A DNA stretch of 64,000 bases, taken from DASRJG01 sp032124015 (lineage in GTDB: Bacteria; Acidobacteriota; Polarisedimenticolia; Polarisedimenticolales; DASRJG01). The translations under genes were made by a program, and so were the position numbers. The stretch spans positions 1-64,000 of the forward strand of contig JAQBEH010000114.1 of the NCBI GenBank assembly GCA_032124015.1. Direction: 5' to 3'. Positions 16,296 through 24,585 of the stretch are shown here, in pieces. How positions within the stretch are numbered: position 1 is the first letter of the stretch; every line of letters begins with the position of its first letter. The notes under the pieces were generated by a model. The model worked only from the letters and a program-made list of their open reading frames with translations, made no database searches and had not been told where the DNA came from.

Positions 16296-16393
16296 GAGGT
16301 GTCGCGCAAGCGCAACCCCTCGGATCCATGTTCCGCTAGCCCCCCGTGGAAACGTGTCCGATAGTCCTTGGGCCTCCTCCGGAGGTCGGACCC

Positions 16394-17560
16394 GTGCCAC
16401 CGGAGCGATTGACAGCCTGGCTTGCGATTCATCTTCTCCCCGGCGTCGGGCCCTTGACCGCGCGCCGCGCACTCGACCTTCACGGTGATCCCCGTGAAGT
16501 CGCCTTCCGGTTACCGGCGACCGCGTGGCGGGAATTCCCCGGGATCGACACCACCACCGCTCGAGAGATCGTCGCTGCGCGGCCAGCGCTGATGCGGCGG
16601 GTCGAGGCGGAATGGGATGCGGCGGTTCGAAGGGACCTCCGCATCGTAGCGAGAGACGACGCGGAGTACCCCTCGATGATCGCCGCCCTCCCCGACGCTC
16701 CCGTGGTTCTCTACGTCAAGGGAGAGCTGCCCAACGGGCGCGTCCGGCTTGCGATGGTCGGATCGCGACGCGCCACCGCCTACGGCCGGCAGTTCGCCCG
16801 AGAACTCGCGGGGGACCTCGCCGCGTTGGGCGTCGAAATCGTCTCGGGGGGAGCGCGCGGGATCGACACCTGGGCGCATCGGGGAGCCCTCGAAGCGGGT
16901 GGGCGCACCGTCGCGGTGCTCGGATGCGGCTTCGCGCACACCTACCCGCCGGAAAACGCGGACCTGTTCAAGGCGATCGCCGCTTCGGGGGCGATCGTGA
17001 GCGAATTTCCGATCGAAACCTCGCCGTTGGCTGAGAACTTCCCGCGGCGGAACCGGCTCATCAGCGCCCTTTCCGCTGGGACGATCGTCGTCGAGGCCAC
17101 CGATAAGTCCGGCTCGCTCATCACGGCCGGACACGCGCTCGAACAAGGTCGTGAGGTGATGGCGGTCCCCGGCCCCGTCACCTCGGAACAATCCCGGGGC
17201 TGCCACCGGCTGATCCAGCAGGGGGCGAAACTGGTTCAAACGGTCGAGGACGTGCTCTCCGAGCTGTCGCCTATGTACAGGGACGCGCTGGCCCGGGAAG
17301 CCCCGGGGACCCGTCCGGGCCCCTCTGACCCCGTTCCGTCGGGGTGCCCGGTTCAGGGCCTGACCCCAGATGAGGCCGCCGTTCTGGCCCTTTTCGACGA
17401 TCCGCGACCCGTCCACGTGGACCGGCTTGCCGACAATGCTACGTTCGGAGTGGCGCGGCTTCAGACGGCGCTCTTCGCTCTGGCGCTGCGCGGGTGTATT
17501 GATCCATTGGCGGGTGGGTACTATGTTGCCCGCCCTCGAACTGGGGCCTCCGGGGCTTGA
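16394..17560 (+). CDS. dprA: DNA-processing protein DprA (RecA loader, transformation)
   Basis: 388-aa protein that binds incoming single-stranded DNA and loads RecA during natural transformation. It has an N-terminal SAM/helix-hairpin part (LLPGVGPLTARRAL), a Rossmann-like core with VGSRRATAYG, SGGARGIDTWAH, AVLGCGFAHTYPPEN, SEFPIETSPL and FPRRNRLISALS (the hallmark), and a C-terminal winged-helix. GTG 16394 is preferred over in-frame GTG 16346 because GGAGG lies 8 nt upstream. The linker before the winged helix is odd: it contains two GGGGTC/GACCCC-type repeats in the coding frame. topA follows, a common bacterial dprA-topA order. Confidence 0.95.
   Translation: MPPERLTAWLAIHLLPGVGPLTARRALDLHGDPREVAFRLPATAWREFPGIDTTTAREIVAARPALMRRVEAEWDAAVRRDLRIVARDDAEYPSMIAALPDAPVVLYVKGELPNGRVRLAMVGSRRATAYGRQFARELAGDLAALGVEIVSGGARGIDTWAHRGALEAGGRTVAVLGCGFAHTYPPENADLFKAIAASGAIVSEFPIETSPLAENFPRRNRLISALSAGTIVVEATDKSGSLITAGHALEQGREVMAVPGPVTSEQSRGCHRLIQQGAKLVQTVEDVLSELSPMYRDALAREAPGTRPGPSDPVPSGCPVQGLTPDEAAVLALFDDPRPVHVDRLADNATFGVARLQTALFALALRGCIDPLAGGYYVARPRTGASGA
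17322..17372 (+). repeat. REP-like sequence inside the dprA linker
   Basis: CTGACCCCGTT, then GTCGGGGT, then CAGGGCCTGACCCC lie in the coding sequence between the DprA core and its winged-helix domain, encoding the low-complexity GTRPGPSDPVPSGCPVQG stretch. The CCTGACCCC core matches the second repeat family at 15912 and 38524. It looks like an in-frame repeat insertion tolerated in a flexible linker. Confidence 0.4.
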
Positions 17561-17579
17561 AGCGGCAGAAGCCCACCGT

Positions 17580-17607
17580 TAAGAGTTGAGAGCTAAGAGT
17601 TAAGAGC
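17580..17607 (+). repeat. 14-bp tandem direct repeat upstream of topA
   Basis: TAAGAGTTGAGAGC followed directly by TAAGAGTTAAGAGC, one mismatch in 14. It fills most of the dprA-topA gap, 20-47 nt before the topA ATG. It could arise by slippage or be a regulator site; two units are too few for an array. Confidence 0.6.
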
Positions 17608-17626
17608 CAAGACAAAGGAAGAATGC

Positions 17627-20194
17627 ATGGCACGATCGCTCGTCATCGTCGAGTCCCCCGCCAAAGCCAAGACGATCAACAAGTTCTTGGGAAAGGGATT
17701 CGTCGTGAAAGCCTCCATGGGCCACGTGCGTGACCTTCCCAAAAAGTCGCTGGGGGTCGACGAGAAGGACTTCACGCCGACCTACACCGCCCTGCCCGAG
17801 AAGAAGAAGACCCTGACGGAACTCCGGAAGGCCGCAAAAGACGCCGACGCGATCTTCCTCGCCGCCGATCCCGACCGCGAGGGAGAGGCGATCTGCTGGC
17901 ACCTCAAGGAAGAACTGTCGAAAGACACCGACGTCGTCTTCCGGCGCGTCCTGTTCAATGAGATCACGAAAAAGGCGATTCTCGCGGCGTTCGAGAACCC
18001 GCGCGAGATCGACACCCACAAAGTCGATGCCCAGCAGGCGCGCCGGATCCTCGACCGCCTCGTCGGCTACAAGATCAGCCCCCTGCTCTGGGACAAGGTG
18101 CGCCGCGGCCTGTCCGCCGGCCGCGTTCAAAGCGTCGCGCTCCGAATCATCGTCGAGCGCGAGCGCGAGGTCCAAGCGTTCGTCCCGAGAGAGTACTGGT
18201 CGTTGACCGCGCAGCTTTGGGGGGGCGAGGCGCCGCAGTTCGGCGCGAAGCTCGTCGCGAAGAACGGGAAAAAGATTGAGGTCGTATCGCGCGAGGAGAT
18301 GACCGGCGCTTTGGGCGAGCTCGGCTGGGAAGTCACAACCGCGAGGCAGGCCAGCGAAGAATCGACCTCTCTGGTCCTCGAGATCAAGGCAAAGCACGAC
18401 CATGCCGTACCGTTTACGGTCGCCAAGATCCAGTCGCAGGAAAAAAAGAAGAACCCGCCGCCACCGTTCATCACGTCAAAACTGCAGCAGGACGCCGCGC
18501 GTCAGCTCGGTTTCCCGGTCGCCAAGACGATGCGCCTGGCGCAGGGGCTGTACGAGGGGCGCGAACTCGGCGACGCGGGCACGGTCGGCTTGATCACGTA
18601 CATGCGTACCGATTCGACGCGAACCTCCGACGAAGCGCTCGACGCGGTGCGCGCCTACATCGCGAACACCTACGGCGAAACCTCTCTCCCGAAAGAGGCG
18701 CGCCGGTTCAAGGTCGGCAAGGCCGCGCAGGAAGCGCATGAAGCGATCCGCCCCACCCTGCTCGAGTTCCCCCCCGACAGCGTGAAGGATTTTCTCGGCC
18801 GTGACGAGTTCCGCCTCTACCAACTGATTTGGAATCGCTTCGTGGCCTCGCAGATGGAAACGGCGCTCTTCGACACGACGCGCGCCGACATCGAAGCCGG
18901 CGAGTACGGCTTCAGAGCGACCGGGTCCGTCTTGAAGTTCGCAGGCTGGCTCGCCGTCTACCACGAAGGCAAGGACGAGGACGCGCCCACCGACGACGCG
19001 CGCCCCGCCGACGTCGAAGCCGACGACGAGGAAGACCGCCGGCTGCCGCGACTAAAAGAAGGCCAGGCTCTCGACCTCAGATCACTCTTGCCCCGACAGC
19101 ACTTCACCTCGCCACCGCCGCGATTTTCCGAAGCGACCCTCGTCAAAGAACTCGAAGAAAACGGCATCGGCCGTCCTTCGACCTATGCCGCCATCATCTC
19201 AACGATCATGGACCGCAACTACGCCGAGAAAGACAAGAGCCGCTTCCTCCCGACCGAGCTCGGCCTACTCGTCAACGACTTGATCGTCGGCTCGTTCGGC
19301 GACATCGTCGACGTGGGCTACACGGCGCGCATGGAAGAAGAGCTCGACGAGATCGAAGAAGGGCGCCTGAACTGGGTCGATGCGCTGCGCGAGTTCCAGG
19401 CCAAGTTCGAGGTGGACCTCGCGAAAGCGAAGACCGAAATGCGCGACGTGAAGCGCGAGGCGATCCCCACCGATCAGGTGTGCGACAAGTGCGGGAAGCC
19501 GATGGTTCTGAAGTGGGGACGATTCGGGCAGTTTCTCGCCTGCTCCGGCTACCCCGAGTGCAAGACGACCCGCGAGATCGGAAGCGTCTCGCACGATGAG
19601 GCGCCCGCCGCTGGGGCGCCGGCGATTGTCACGGCGGCCGCCCCCGATCCGGTCGAAACCGAAGCGGAACCCTGCCAGAAGTGCGGTCGCCCGATGGTTC
19701 TGAAGCGCGGCCGCTTCGGGGCCTTCCTCGCATGCGCGGGCTACCCCGAGTGCAAGACGACCCGCAAGATCGTGATGAGCAAAGAAGGCAAGGCGGAAGC
19801 CAAGGCCGAGGTGCTGCTCGACGAGCCCTGCCCCAAGTGCGCGAGCAAGCTCGCGGTCAAGCAAGGGCGTTTCGGTGAGTTCACCGCGTGCTCGAACTAC
19901 CCGACCTGCAAGTACATCAAGATGAAGGAAACGGGGGTTCCCTGCCCCGAGTGCGGCAAGGGACAGATCGTCGAACGGAAGAGCAAGCGCGGGAAGCTCT
20001 TTTTCGGTTGCGACCGCTACCCCGACTGCGGCTTCGTCCTCTGGAACCGACCTATCGCAAAGCCCTGCCCCGAGTGCAAATCTCCCTACCTCGTCGAGAA
20101 GATCACCAAGAAGGACGGCCATCGCCTGCTCTGCGAGCAGGAGGGGTGCGGTCACGCCGAGCAGGTCGGCGAAGAGGCGGGGGCCACGGCGTAA
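17627..20194 (+). CDS. topA: DNA topoisomerase I
   Basis: 855-aa type IA topoisomerase that relaxes negative supercoils. The N-terminal TOPRIM domain shows VIVESPAKAKTI and DPDREGEAI (acidic metal site). The catalytic tyrosine is Tyr325 in ITYMRTDSTR. The toroid-closing C-terminal half of the core has GRPSTYAAIIS. From about residue 620 come five zinc-ribbon modules: three near-identical CxxC...GRFG.F..C..YP.C units, a CPECGKG...C..YPDC unit and a last CPEC...CEQEGC unit. This is a long tail compared with E. coli. ATG 17627 has AGGAAG upstream. It follows dprA by 66 nt. Confidence 0.97.
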   Translation: MARSLVIVESPAKAKTINKFLGKGFVVKASMGHVRDLPKKSLGVDEKDFTPTYTALPEKKKTLTELRKAAKDADAIFLAADPDREGEAICWHLKEELSKDTDVVFRRVLFNEITKKAILAAFENPREIDTHKVDAQQARRILDRLVGYKISPLLWDKVRRGLSAGRVQSVALRIIVEREREVQAFVPREYWSLTAQLWGGEAPQFGAKLVAKNGKKIEVVSREEMTGALGELGWEVTTARQASEESTSLVLEIKAKHDHAVPFTVAKIQSQEKKKNPPPPFITSKLQQDAARQLGFPVAKTMRLAQGLYEGRELGDAGTVGLITYMRTDSTRTSDEALDAVRAYIANTYGETSLPKEARRFKVGKAAQEAHEAIRPTLLEFPPDSVKDFLGRDEFRLYQLIWNRFVASQMETALFDTTRADIEAGEYGFRATGSVLKFAGWLAVYHEGKDEDAPTDDARPADVEADDEEDRRLPRLKEGQALDLRSLLPRQHFTSPPPRFSEATLVKELEENGIGRPSTYAAIISTIMDRNYAEKDKSRFLPTELGLLVNDLIVGSFGDIVDVGYTARMEEELDEIEEGRLNWVDALREFQAKFEVDLAKAKTEMRDVKREAIPTDQVCDKCGKPMVLKWGRFGQFLACSGYPECKTTREIGSVSHDEAPAAGAPAIVTAAAPDPVETEAEPCQKCGRPMVLKRGRFGAFLACAGYPECKTTRKIVMSKEGKAEAKAEVLLDEPCPKCASKLAVKQGRFGEFTACSNYPTCKYIKMKETGVPCPECGKGQIVERKSKRGKLFFGCDRYPDCGFVLWNRPIAKPCPECKSPYLVEKITKKDGHRLLCEQEGCGHAEQVGEEAGATA

Positions 20195-20195
20195 C

Positions 20196-20217
20196 GCGCA
20201 TCGCGAGCACGATGCGC
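20196..20217 (+). terminator. Hairpin after topA
   Basis: GCGCATCG-CGAGCA-CGATGCGC, a perfect 8-bp stem starting one base after the topA stop. It is not followed by a T-run, so it is either a weak or Rho-assisted terminator, or protects the 3' end. The DUF1016 gene is convergent just beyond. Confidence 0.5.
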
Positions 20218-20234
20218 CGGGAGCCCGATCCGGC

Positions 20235-21293
20235 TCAGTTTGTACTACGTGAACGACTCTTCCAACGCTTTCGCATTGCCTCGATCGCTTCCGCAAGCCG
20301 CTTTTCGTTGGGCAGGACGAGCCGGTACTCGCGCGCGAGCACAGAGTTCTGCAGCCCATCGAGCGCGTAACGCGCCAACGCCTCGTCTTTCTCCAGGGTG
20401 AGGATGAGCCCGACCGGTGGATTCTCACCCGGTTGCGTCCAGTGCTCGCGTGCGTAGTTCAGATAGACGTTCATCTGCCCCGCGTCGGCCGACGTGAACT
20501 CTCCGATTTTGAGGTCGATCACGATGAGGCAGCGCAGCCTACGATGGAAGAACAGGAGATCGACCCGGAACCAAGCGTTCCCGATTCGCAAGCGACGCTG
20601 GCGGCCGACGAATGCAAAATCGCCGCCGAGTTCCAACAAAAACGCCTCGAGATGGCGCACGAGTGCCTCCTCGAGATCCGACTCGGAGTACTCGTCTTTC
20701 AGGCCGAGGAACTCTAAGACCAAAGGATTCTTCACCTCTTCGTCCGCACTCACCGCGTCGTCCGCCCGCGACTCGGCGCCTCGCGTGAGCATCGCTGCCT
20801 TGTTCTTCGACAGAGCTGTGCGTTCATAGAATTGCGTCGCGATTTGGCGGTCGAGCTGACGCACGGACCAGCCGCCGCGGAGGGCTTCGGCGTGGTAGAA
20901 CGCCAGAGCCTCCGCCGAGCGAGACCTCGCGAGCAGGAGGACATAGTGCGACCAAGGTAGTGGGAATTCGCCAGGCGCTGTCTGGCGAATCTTTTCAGGT
21001 GGAAACGAGAGATAGAACTGCCGCATCGAGTGAAGGTTCTGCCTGGAAAATCCTCTTCCAAACCGACCCGTCAGATCCGCCGACAAGCGTTCCAGCAACC
21101 GCACACCGTAGTTCGCACGTTTCTCGCCGCCTTGTTCGAACACAACGATCCGCCGTCCGATCTCCCAGTACGTCGCCGTCATGACGGCGTTCACGGCGCG
21201 TACCGACGAGCGGCGGGCTGCTTCGAGCAGGCCGCTCAGATCCTGAACGAGGCCGAGGTAAATGCGTTCGACCGACCGCTCGCGTGAGGCCAT
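20235..21293 (-). CDS. DUF1016/YhcG-type PD-(D/E)XK nuclease
   Basis: 352-aa protein with the two-domain YhcG layout. The N-terminal DUF1016_N helical part has ATYWEIGRRIVVFEQ, GRGFSRQNLHSMRQFY and PLPWSHYVLLL. The C-terminal PD-(D/E)XK nuclease core has RVDLLFFHRRLRCLIVIDLK, then GQMNVYLNYAREH. ATG 21293 is used (MASRERSVERIYL). Family members often accompany restriction-modification loci or act in recombination and defence; this copy stands alone with no methylase nearby. Slightly lower GC and a relic-like upstream gap suggest acquisition by transfer. Confidence 0.85.
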   Translation of the reverse strand: MASRERSVERIYLGLVQDLSGLLEAARRSSVRAVNAVMTATYWEIGRRIVVFEQGGEKRANYGVRLLERLSADLTGRFGRGFSRQNLHSMRQFYLSFPPEKIRQTAPGEFPLPWSHYVLLLARSRSAEALAFYHAEALRGGWSVRQLDRQIATQFYERTALSKNKAAMLTRGAESRADDAVSADEEVKNPLVLEFLGLKDEYSESDLEEALVRHLEAFLLELGGDFAFVGRQRRLRIGNAWFRVDLLFFHRRLRCLIVIDLKIGEFTSADAGQMNVYLNYAREHWTQPGENPPVGLILTLEKDEALARYALDGLQNSVLAREYRLVLPNEKRLAEAIEAMRKRWKSRSRSTN

Positions 21294-21559
21294 GGCGACA
21301 ATGCAACCTTCGAAGAGGCGCGAGCGACGAGACCGACGACGTGAGGTTACTTCGGTAACGAAGCCGCGAATCGCAGAACTCGACCAGGATGGGTTACGCC
21401 TGGGCAACCCCGGTCCCAGGTCCCCCACCCAGGCACGTTGTTCGCCCTTGTCGATAGGAGAAGGCAAGAGAGCACACAAAGGGACTGACTAGCGGACGCG
21501 CCGCGGCCACGAGAAGAGCGAACTGACAAGGCGCGGGGGGTTGTGCGTCTCTCCTAAGC
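21294..21559. other. Intergenic gap with nested inverted repeats
   Basis: No credible gene. GCCTGGG (21398-21404) can pair with CCCAGG (21415-21420) or with CCCAGGC (21428-21434), giving two alternative hairpins. Near the right edge, GAACTGACAAGG followed by GTGCGTCTC resembles an ECF-type promoter for the sigma gene at 21560 (weak inference). Confidence 0.45.
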
Positions 21560-22159
21560 ATGGAGGCAATCCTGGAAGTGTCCGGAACAAAGATCGAGAA
21601 GACGACCGCCGTGCAGGAACCAACCAACTGGGATGATCTCGCACCGTGGAAAGAAATGTTCGAGGGCGTGGCTGCCGGCCGTCGGGAGGCGTTGGCGCAG
21701 CTTTACGACCGTGCAAGCAAGCGGATGTTCGGCCTCGCTTTGTGGCGCACGGGCGATACGGAAGACGCCGAAGAAGTCGTACAGGCGGTGTTCCTGCGGG
21801 TCGCCGAAAATCGTGACCAGCTGGGAGCTGTCAAGGATCCGCGTTGGTGGCTACTCAAGCTTACCCATCGAATCGCGGTCGATTTGACAAGGCGACGTCG
21901 GCCCACCGAACCGCTCGAGGCGCACCCCTACCTGCACGCGCCCGCCAACGACCACGGCAGGGTCCTCGATGCGCGGCGCGTCTCGGCACTGATCGCCCAG
22001 CTTTCGCCGAAGCGGCGCGAAGTCATTTACCTTCATGACTACGCCGGGTTGAGTCATTCCGAAATCGGTCGATCACTCGGCATTCCGACATTCACCGCAG
22101 CCAGTCGCTACAGGCTCGGGGTGGCCACGCTGCGAAGTCTCCTCCGGAGGTCCCGATGA
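21560..22159 (+). CDS. ECF-type RNA polymerase sigma factor
   Basis: 199-aa group 4 sigma-70 factor. Region 2: EALAQLYDRASKRMFGLAL, TGDTEDAEEVVQAVFLRV, DPRWWLLKLTHRIAVDLTRR. Region 4: IAQLSPKRREVIYLHDYAGL, SHSEIGRSLGIPTFTAASRY. It begins ATG with a 40-residue non-conserved N-terminal extension. It is the first gene of a three-gene operon joined by ATGA overlaps, so the next two products are the likely anti-sigma/sensor and effector. The inducing signal is unknown. Confidence 0.9.
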   Translation: MEAILEVSGTKIEKTTAVQEPTNWDDLAPWKEMFEGVAAGRREALAQLYDRASKRMFGLALWRTGDTEDAEEVVQAVFLRVAENRDQLGAVKDPRWWLLKLTHRIAVDLTRRRRPTEPLEAHPYLHAPANDHGRVLDARRVSALIAQLSPKRREVIYLHDYAGLSHSEIGRSLGIPTFTAASRYRLGVATLRSLLRRSR

Positions 22160-22566
22160 GCGGCCAGTGGAACGACCTTGAAACGATCCTCGCCGAACTT
22201 GAACCACGCAGTCCCTCGGATGCATTGCGCGATCGTGTGCTCGAACGTGCAGGGGCTGCGTTGGCTCGACCGACGGCGCTCGACCGCTGGACGCGAATCT
22301 ATGCGAGTCGAGCCCTGCGCGCCGCCTGGGTCGCAGCGGTTCTCGGCTTGGTGGTCGCCCATATGACTCTGCCAACAGCGAAACTGCGGTCGCGTGATGA
22401 CTGGTTTGTGGCAGGAACCGGAGAACAAATCGAAGAGCTGCGGGCGGTCGTGGCCCTTCCGCGCCTTCGTGAAAGCTACGTGCTGATCGACGCTTTTGCC
22501 TATCGCCGGCCGGTTGTCGCCGTGCCTGCATTCCCCGGAACCCGTCGGAAGGAGAAGACCTCATGA
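22156..22566 (+). CDS. Probable anti-sigma-like single-pass membrane protein
   Basis: 136 aa, no recognised family. A soluble N-terminal stretch of about 55 residues is followed by one transmembrane helix (LRAAWVAAVLGLVVAHMTLP, about residues 54-73) and a periplasmic C-terminal part of about 60 residues. Size, topology and ATGA coupling to the sigma gene are what one expects of a membrane anti-sigma factor, although no zinc-binding HxxxCxxC motif is present. Function by position only. Confidence 0.6.
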   Translation: MSGQWNDLETILAELEPRSPSDALRDRVLERAGAALARPTALDRWTRIYASRALRAAWVAAVLGLVVAHMTLPTAKLRSRDDWFVAGTGEQIEELRAVVALPRLRESYVLIDAFAYRRPVVAVPAFPGTRRKEKTS

Positions 22567-23681
22567 GTGCCCCGCTCGCATCCCCTCGTCTCGCCGTCAC
22601 CGCCGCGGTTACCGTACTCGTCGCGCTGACCGGCCTGTTGGCCGTCCGAATGACCGGCGCCAATCAAGGTGTTGCAAACTCCGCTCCCCCGGCCCGCCTG
22701 CCGGCGTCGGCGATCGCCCCGTCGACGGTCCCGACGGCGAAGCCGATCGTCCTCGACCAGCTTGCTATCCCCTGCTGGTCCTGTCCGGAAACCGCGCCAT
22801 CGCCGCTCCGGTTCCGGACCGACCTCGATCTGCTCGCCCCTCTAGGGACCGGCGGAGGTAACGCCGCCGAGTGGTACGCGGCCTTCACGAAGCCCGATGG
22901 CGCGCGTGCGCCGGACGCCGACGCCATCATGGGACGCCGGGTCGACCATCCGGTGTTGGGAAAGATCCTGCCTCCGGGGGATCCATTCCTGGTCGAGGCA
23001 GAACCGTGGCTGGATCAGGCAACCATGCGGTTCTACCCGGGCATCTATTCGGTCGAGGGGTTCCAAACAAAGGTCCCCAACTTGACGTTGGCGCTGACGC
23101 TCGCGCGATCGCTCGTCGCGCGGGGCCAAGGGGAGGACCAATTCGAGACCGCGATGGCGGATTTCGGGCGCGTCGTGCGGCTCGGGCGGTTGTTGCGGCA
23201 GGACGATGCCATGGTGATCAACGATCTAGTCGGGCTGGCGACGATTCGGATGGGCGCCGAGGCCATTTACCAGCGCGCCCGGGCAGACGGCCGACTCGAC
23301 CTGGCGCTCGCGGCGGCGATCATCGCCGGCGAGGCGCCCCCACAGAAACTCCTGAGCGGCGCCCGCATGACGAGCGTAGAAGTCGTGCCCTACCTACGCA
23401 GAGGCGTCGGCCGTACTTCGGTCATGCTTCCGGACGGCCGCTTCCAAGAATTGCGTAAGATGGCGCTCGACAACCCCGACCGCCGTTTCCGGGTGATCGC
23501 GTGCGCGTCGCTTTCTCTCATCGCCAGCTTCGGTTCTGGGGACCAACGGGAACCGGCCATACATGTTCTCGAAACGCTCACGGGCTCCACCGACGCCGTC
23601 GTCGCGATCAACGCGCGCTGGCACCTCGCGAACCCGATCAGCGAGAAACGTCTCGACGAACTCCTGGCCGAGGACGATTAG
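22563..23681 (+). CDS. Unrecognised membrane-anchored alpha-helical repeat protein
   Basis: 372 aa. N-terminal membrane anchor (TAAVTVLVALTGLLAV), then a CxxC motif in PCWSCPE near residue 73, then a largely helical body; the last 70 residues (RFRVIACASLSLIASFGS, DAVVAINARWHLANP) look HEAT-like. I do not recognise the family. It is the third gene of the ECF operon, coupled to the previous gene by ATGA, so it is probably the operon's exported or envelope effector. CxxC may bind metal or be redox-active. Confidence 0.7.
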   Translation: MSAPLASPRLAVTAAVTVLVALTGLLAVRMTGANQGVANSAPPARLPASAIAPSTVPTAKPIVLDQLAIPCWSCPETAPSPLRFRTDLDLLAPLGTGGGNAAEWYAAFTKPDGARAPDADAIMGRRVDHPVLGKILPPGDPFLVEAEPWLDQATMRFYPGIYSVEGFQTKVPNLTLALTLARSLVARGQGEDQFETAMADFGRVVRLGRLLRQDDAMVINDLVGLATIRMGAEAIYQRARADGRLDLALAAAIIAGEAPPQKLLSGARMTSVEVVPYLRRGVGRTSVMLPDGRFQELRKMALDNPDRRFRVIACASLSLIASFGSGDQREPAIHVLETLTGSTDAVVAINARWHLANPISEKRLDELLAEDD

Positions 23682-23730
23682 CCGAGCAAGGGTTGCCAGA
23701 ATTGATTAGTGCGAGGATGCCGGCAAACTT

Positions 23731-24135
23731 CTAGATCGCCTCGATCGCCCTTCGCAGCCTGTCGCTCGCTTCTGCCGCCACGGCGTTCAAGTCGCTGTCG
23801 GGGAACATCTCAACCATCGCGAAGGGCTCGATCGCCTCGACGCGTACGGCCTTCCCGTCTTGACGAACGACGACGTTGCACGGGAGGAGCAAGCCGACGC
23901 GGGGCTCGATCGTGAGCGCCTGGTGGGCGAGCGGCGGGTTGCAGGCGCCCAAGATGACGTTGCTCGGGACGTCGACGTCGAGCCTCTCCTTCATCGTCGC
24001 CTTCACGTCGATGCGCGTGAGAACGCCGAACCCCTGCTCTTTGAGAGCGGCCTCGGTGCGCGCGACGACCGCGTCGAACGTGCCGGACACCTTGCGGCCG
24101 ATCCCGATTTCGTGCCTCGGAAGTTGCTTCTTCAC
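23731..24135 (-). CDS. DUF302 family protein
   Basis: 134-aa DUF302 protein. Features: TFDAVVARTEAALKEQGFGVLTRIDVK, then the conserved LGACNPPLAHQAL with one cysteine, and LLPCNVVVRQD with a second. The function of the family is unknown; members cluster with sulphur- or redox-stress genes. Start GTG 24135, one base after the upstream TGA. It is the last gene of a sigma/anti-sigma/DUF2892/DUF302 operon and probably part of that stress regulon. Confidence 0.85.
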   Translation of the reverse strand: MKKQLPRHEIGIGRKVSGTFDAVVARTEAALKEQGFGVLTRIDVKATMKERLDVDVPSNVILGACNPPLAHQALTIEPRVGLLLPCNVVVRQDGKAVRVEAIEPFAMVEMFPDSDLNAVAAEASDRLRRAIEAI

Positions 24136-24136
24136 C

Positions 24137-24328
24137 TCACGCCTCCTTGACTCCGCATGACTTGAGAATCGCCATCATCGGACACCAGCCGGTGAGCGCC
24201 GACTGGAAGAGATTCGCCCCGACGAACACCGTGAACAAAAGAAACCATGGGCTCACGAACACCCCGAGGGCGACGGACAACATGACAAAGGCACCCGCGA
24301 TCAGACGAAGCCACGACTCGACGTTCAT
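24137..24328 (-). CDS. DUF2892 (YgaP-C-like) membrane protein
   Basis: 63 aa, almost entirely two transmembrane helices (IAGAFVMLSVALGVFV and FLLFTVFVGANLFQSAL), ending GWCPMMAILKSCGVKEA. The NxFQSxxTGxCPM ending is the DUF2892 signature, a domain fused to rhodanese in YgaP and found near sulphur-handling genes. It overlaps the anti-sigma gene by ATGA and is followed by DUF302. Confidence 0.88.
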   Translation of the reverse strand: MNVESWLRLIAGAFVMLSVALGVFVSPWFLLFTVFVGANLFQSALTGWCPMMAILKSCGVKEA

Positions 24329-24585
24329 GATGACCCCCTTGCCCGCGCGTAGGCGGACAGAATATCTCTCTTGAGTTCCTCGGGAAGCTCAGGCGCATCC
24401 ATCCTCGCGACGTGCGCAACCGCCCGACGCAAGGATTCGAGGAATTCCCGGCAAGGCTCGCAGTCCGCCATGTGATCCTCGACGTCCGCGCAGGCTCCCA
24501 GCTCGAGCTCGCCGTCCAGGTACTCGGACAGCTTCGCAAACAGCGCGACGCACTCGGGGCCGCCGTGGACATGGCCGCCGCTCAT
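24325..24585 (-). CDS. Zinc-finger (zf-HC2) anti-sigma factor
   Basis: 86-aa soluble protein with the ZAS motif: HMADCEPCREFLESL supplies H-x3-C-x2-C, and an upstream Cys in GPECVALFAKLSEYLDGEL completes the zinc site. There is no membrane helix, so this is a cytoplasmic, probably redox-sensitive anti-sigma like RsrA. It is coupled by ATGA to the sigma gene before it, its presumed target. Confidence 0.9.
   Translation of the reverse strand: MSGGHVHGGPECVALFAKLSEYLDGELELGACADVEDHMADCEPCREFLESLRRAVAHVARMDAPELPEELKRDILSAYARARGSS

Noticed and set aside
15945..16330. A functional gene spanning the relic region
   Set aside because: Conserved blocks fall in different frames and lack their central segments; no start with ribosome-binding site.
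17580..17607. Possible CRISPR array
   Set aside because: Two 14-bp direct repeats with no spacers and no cas genes; a simple tandem duplication.
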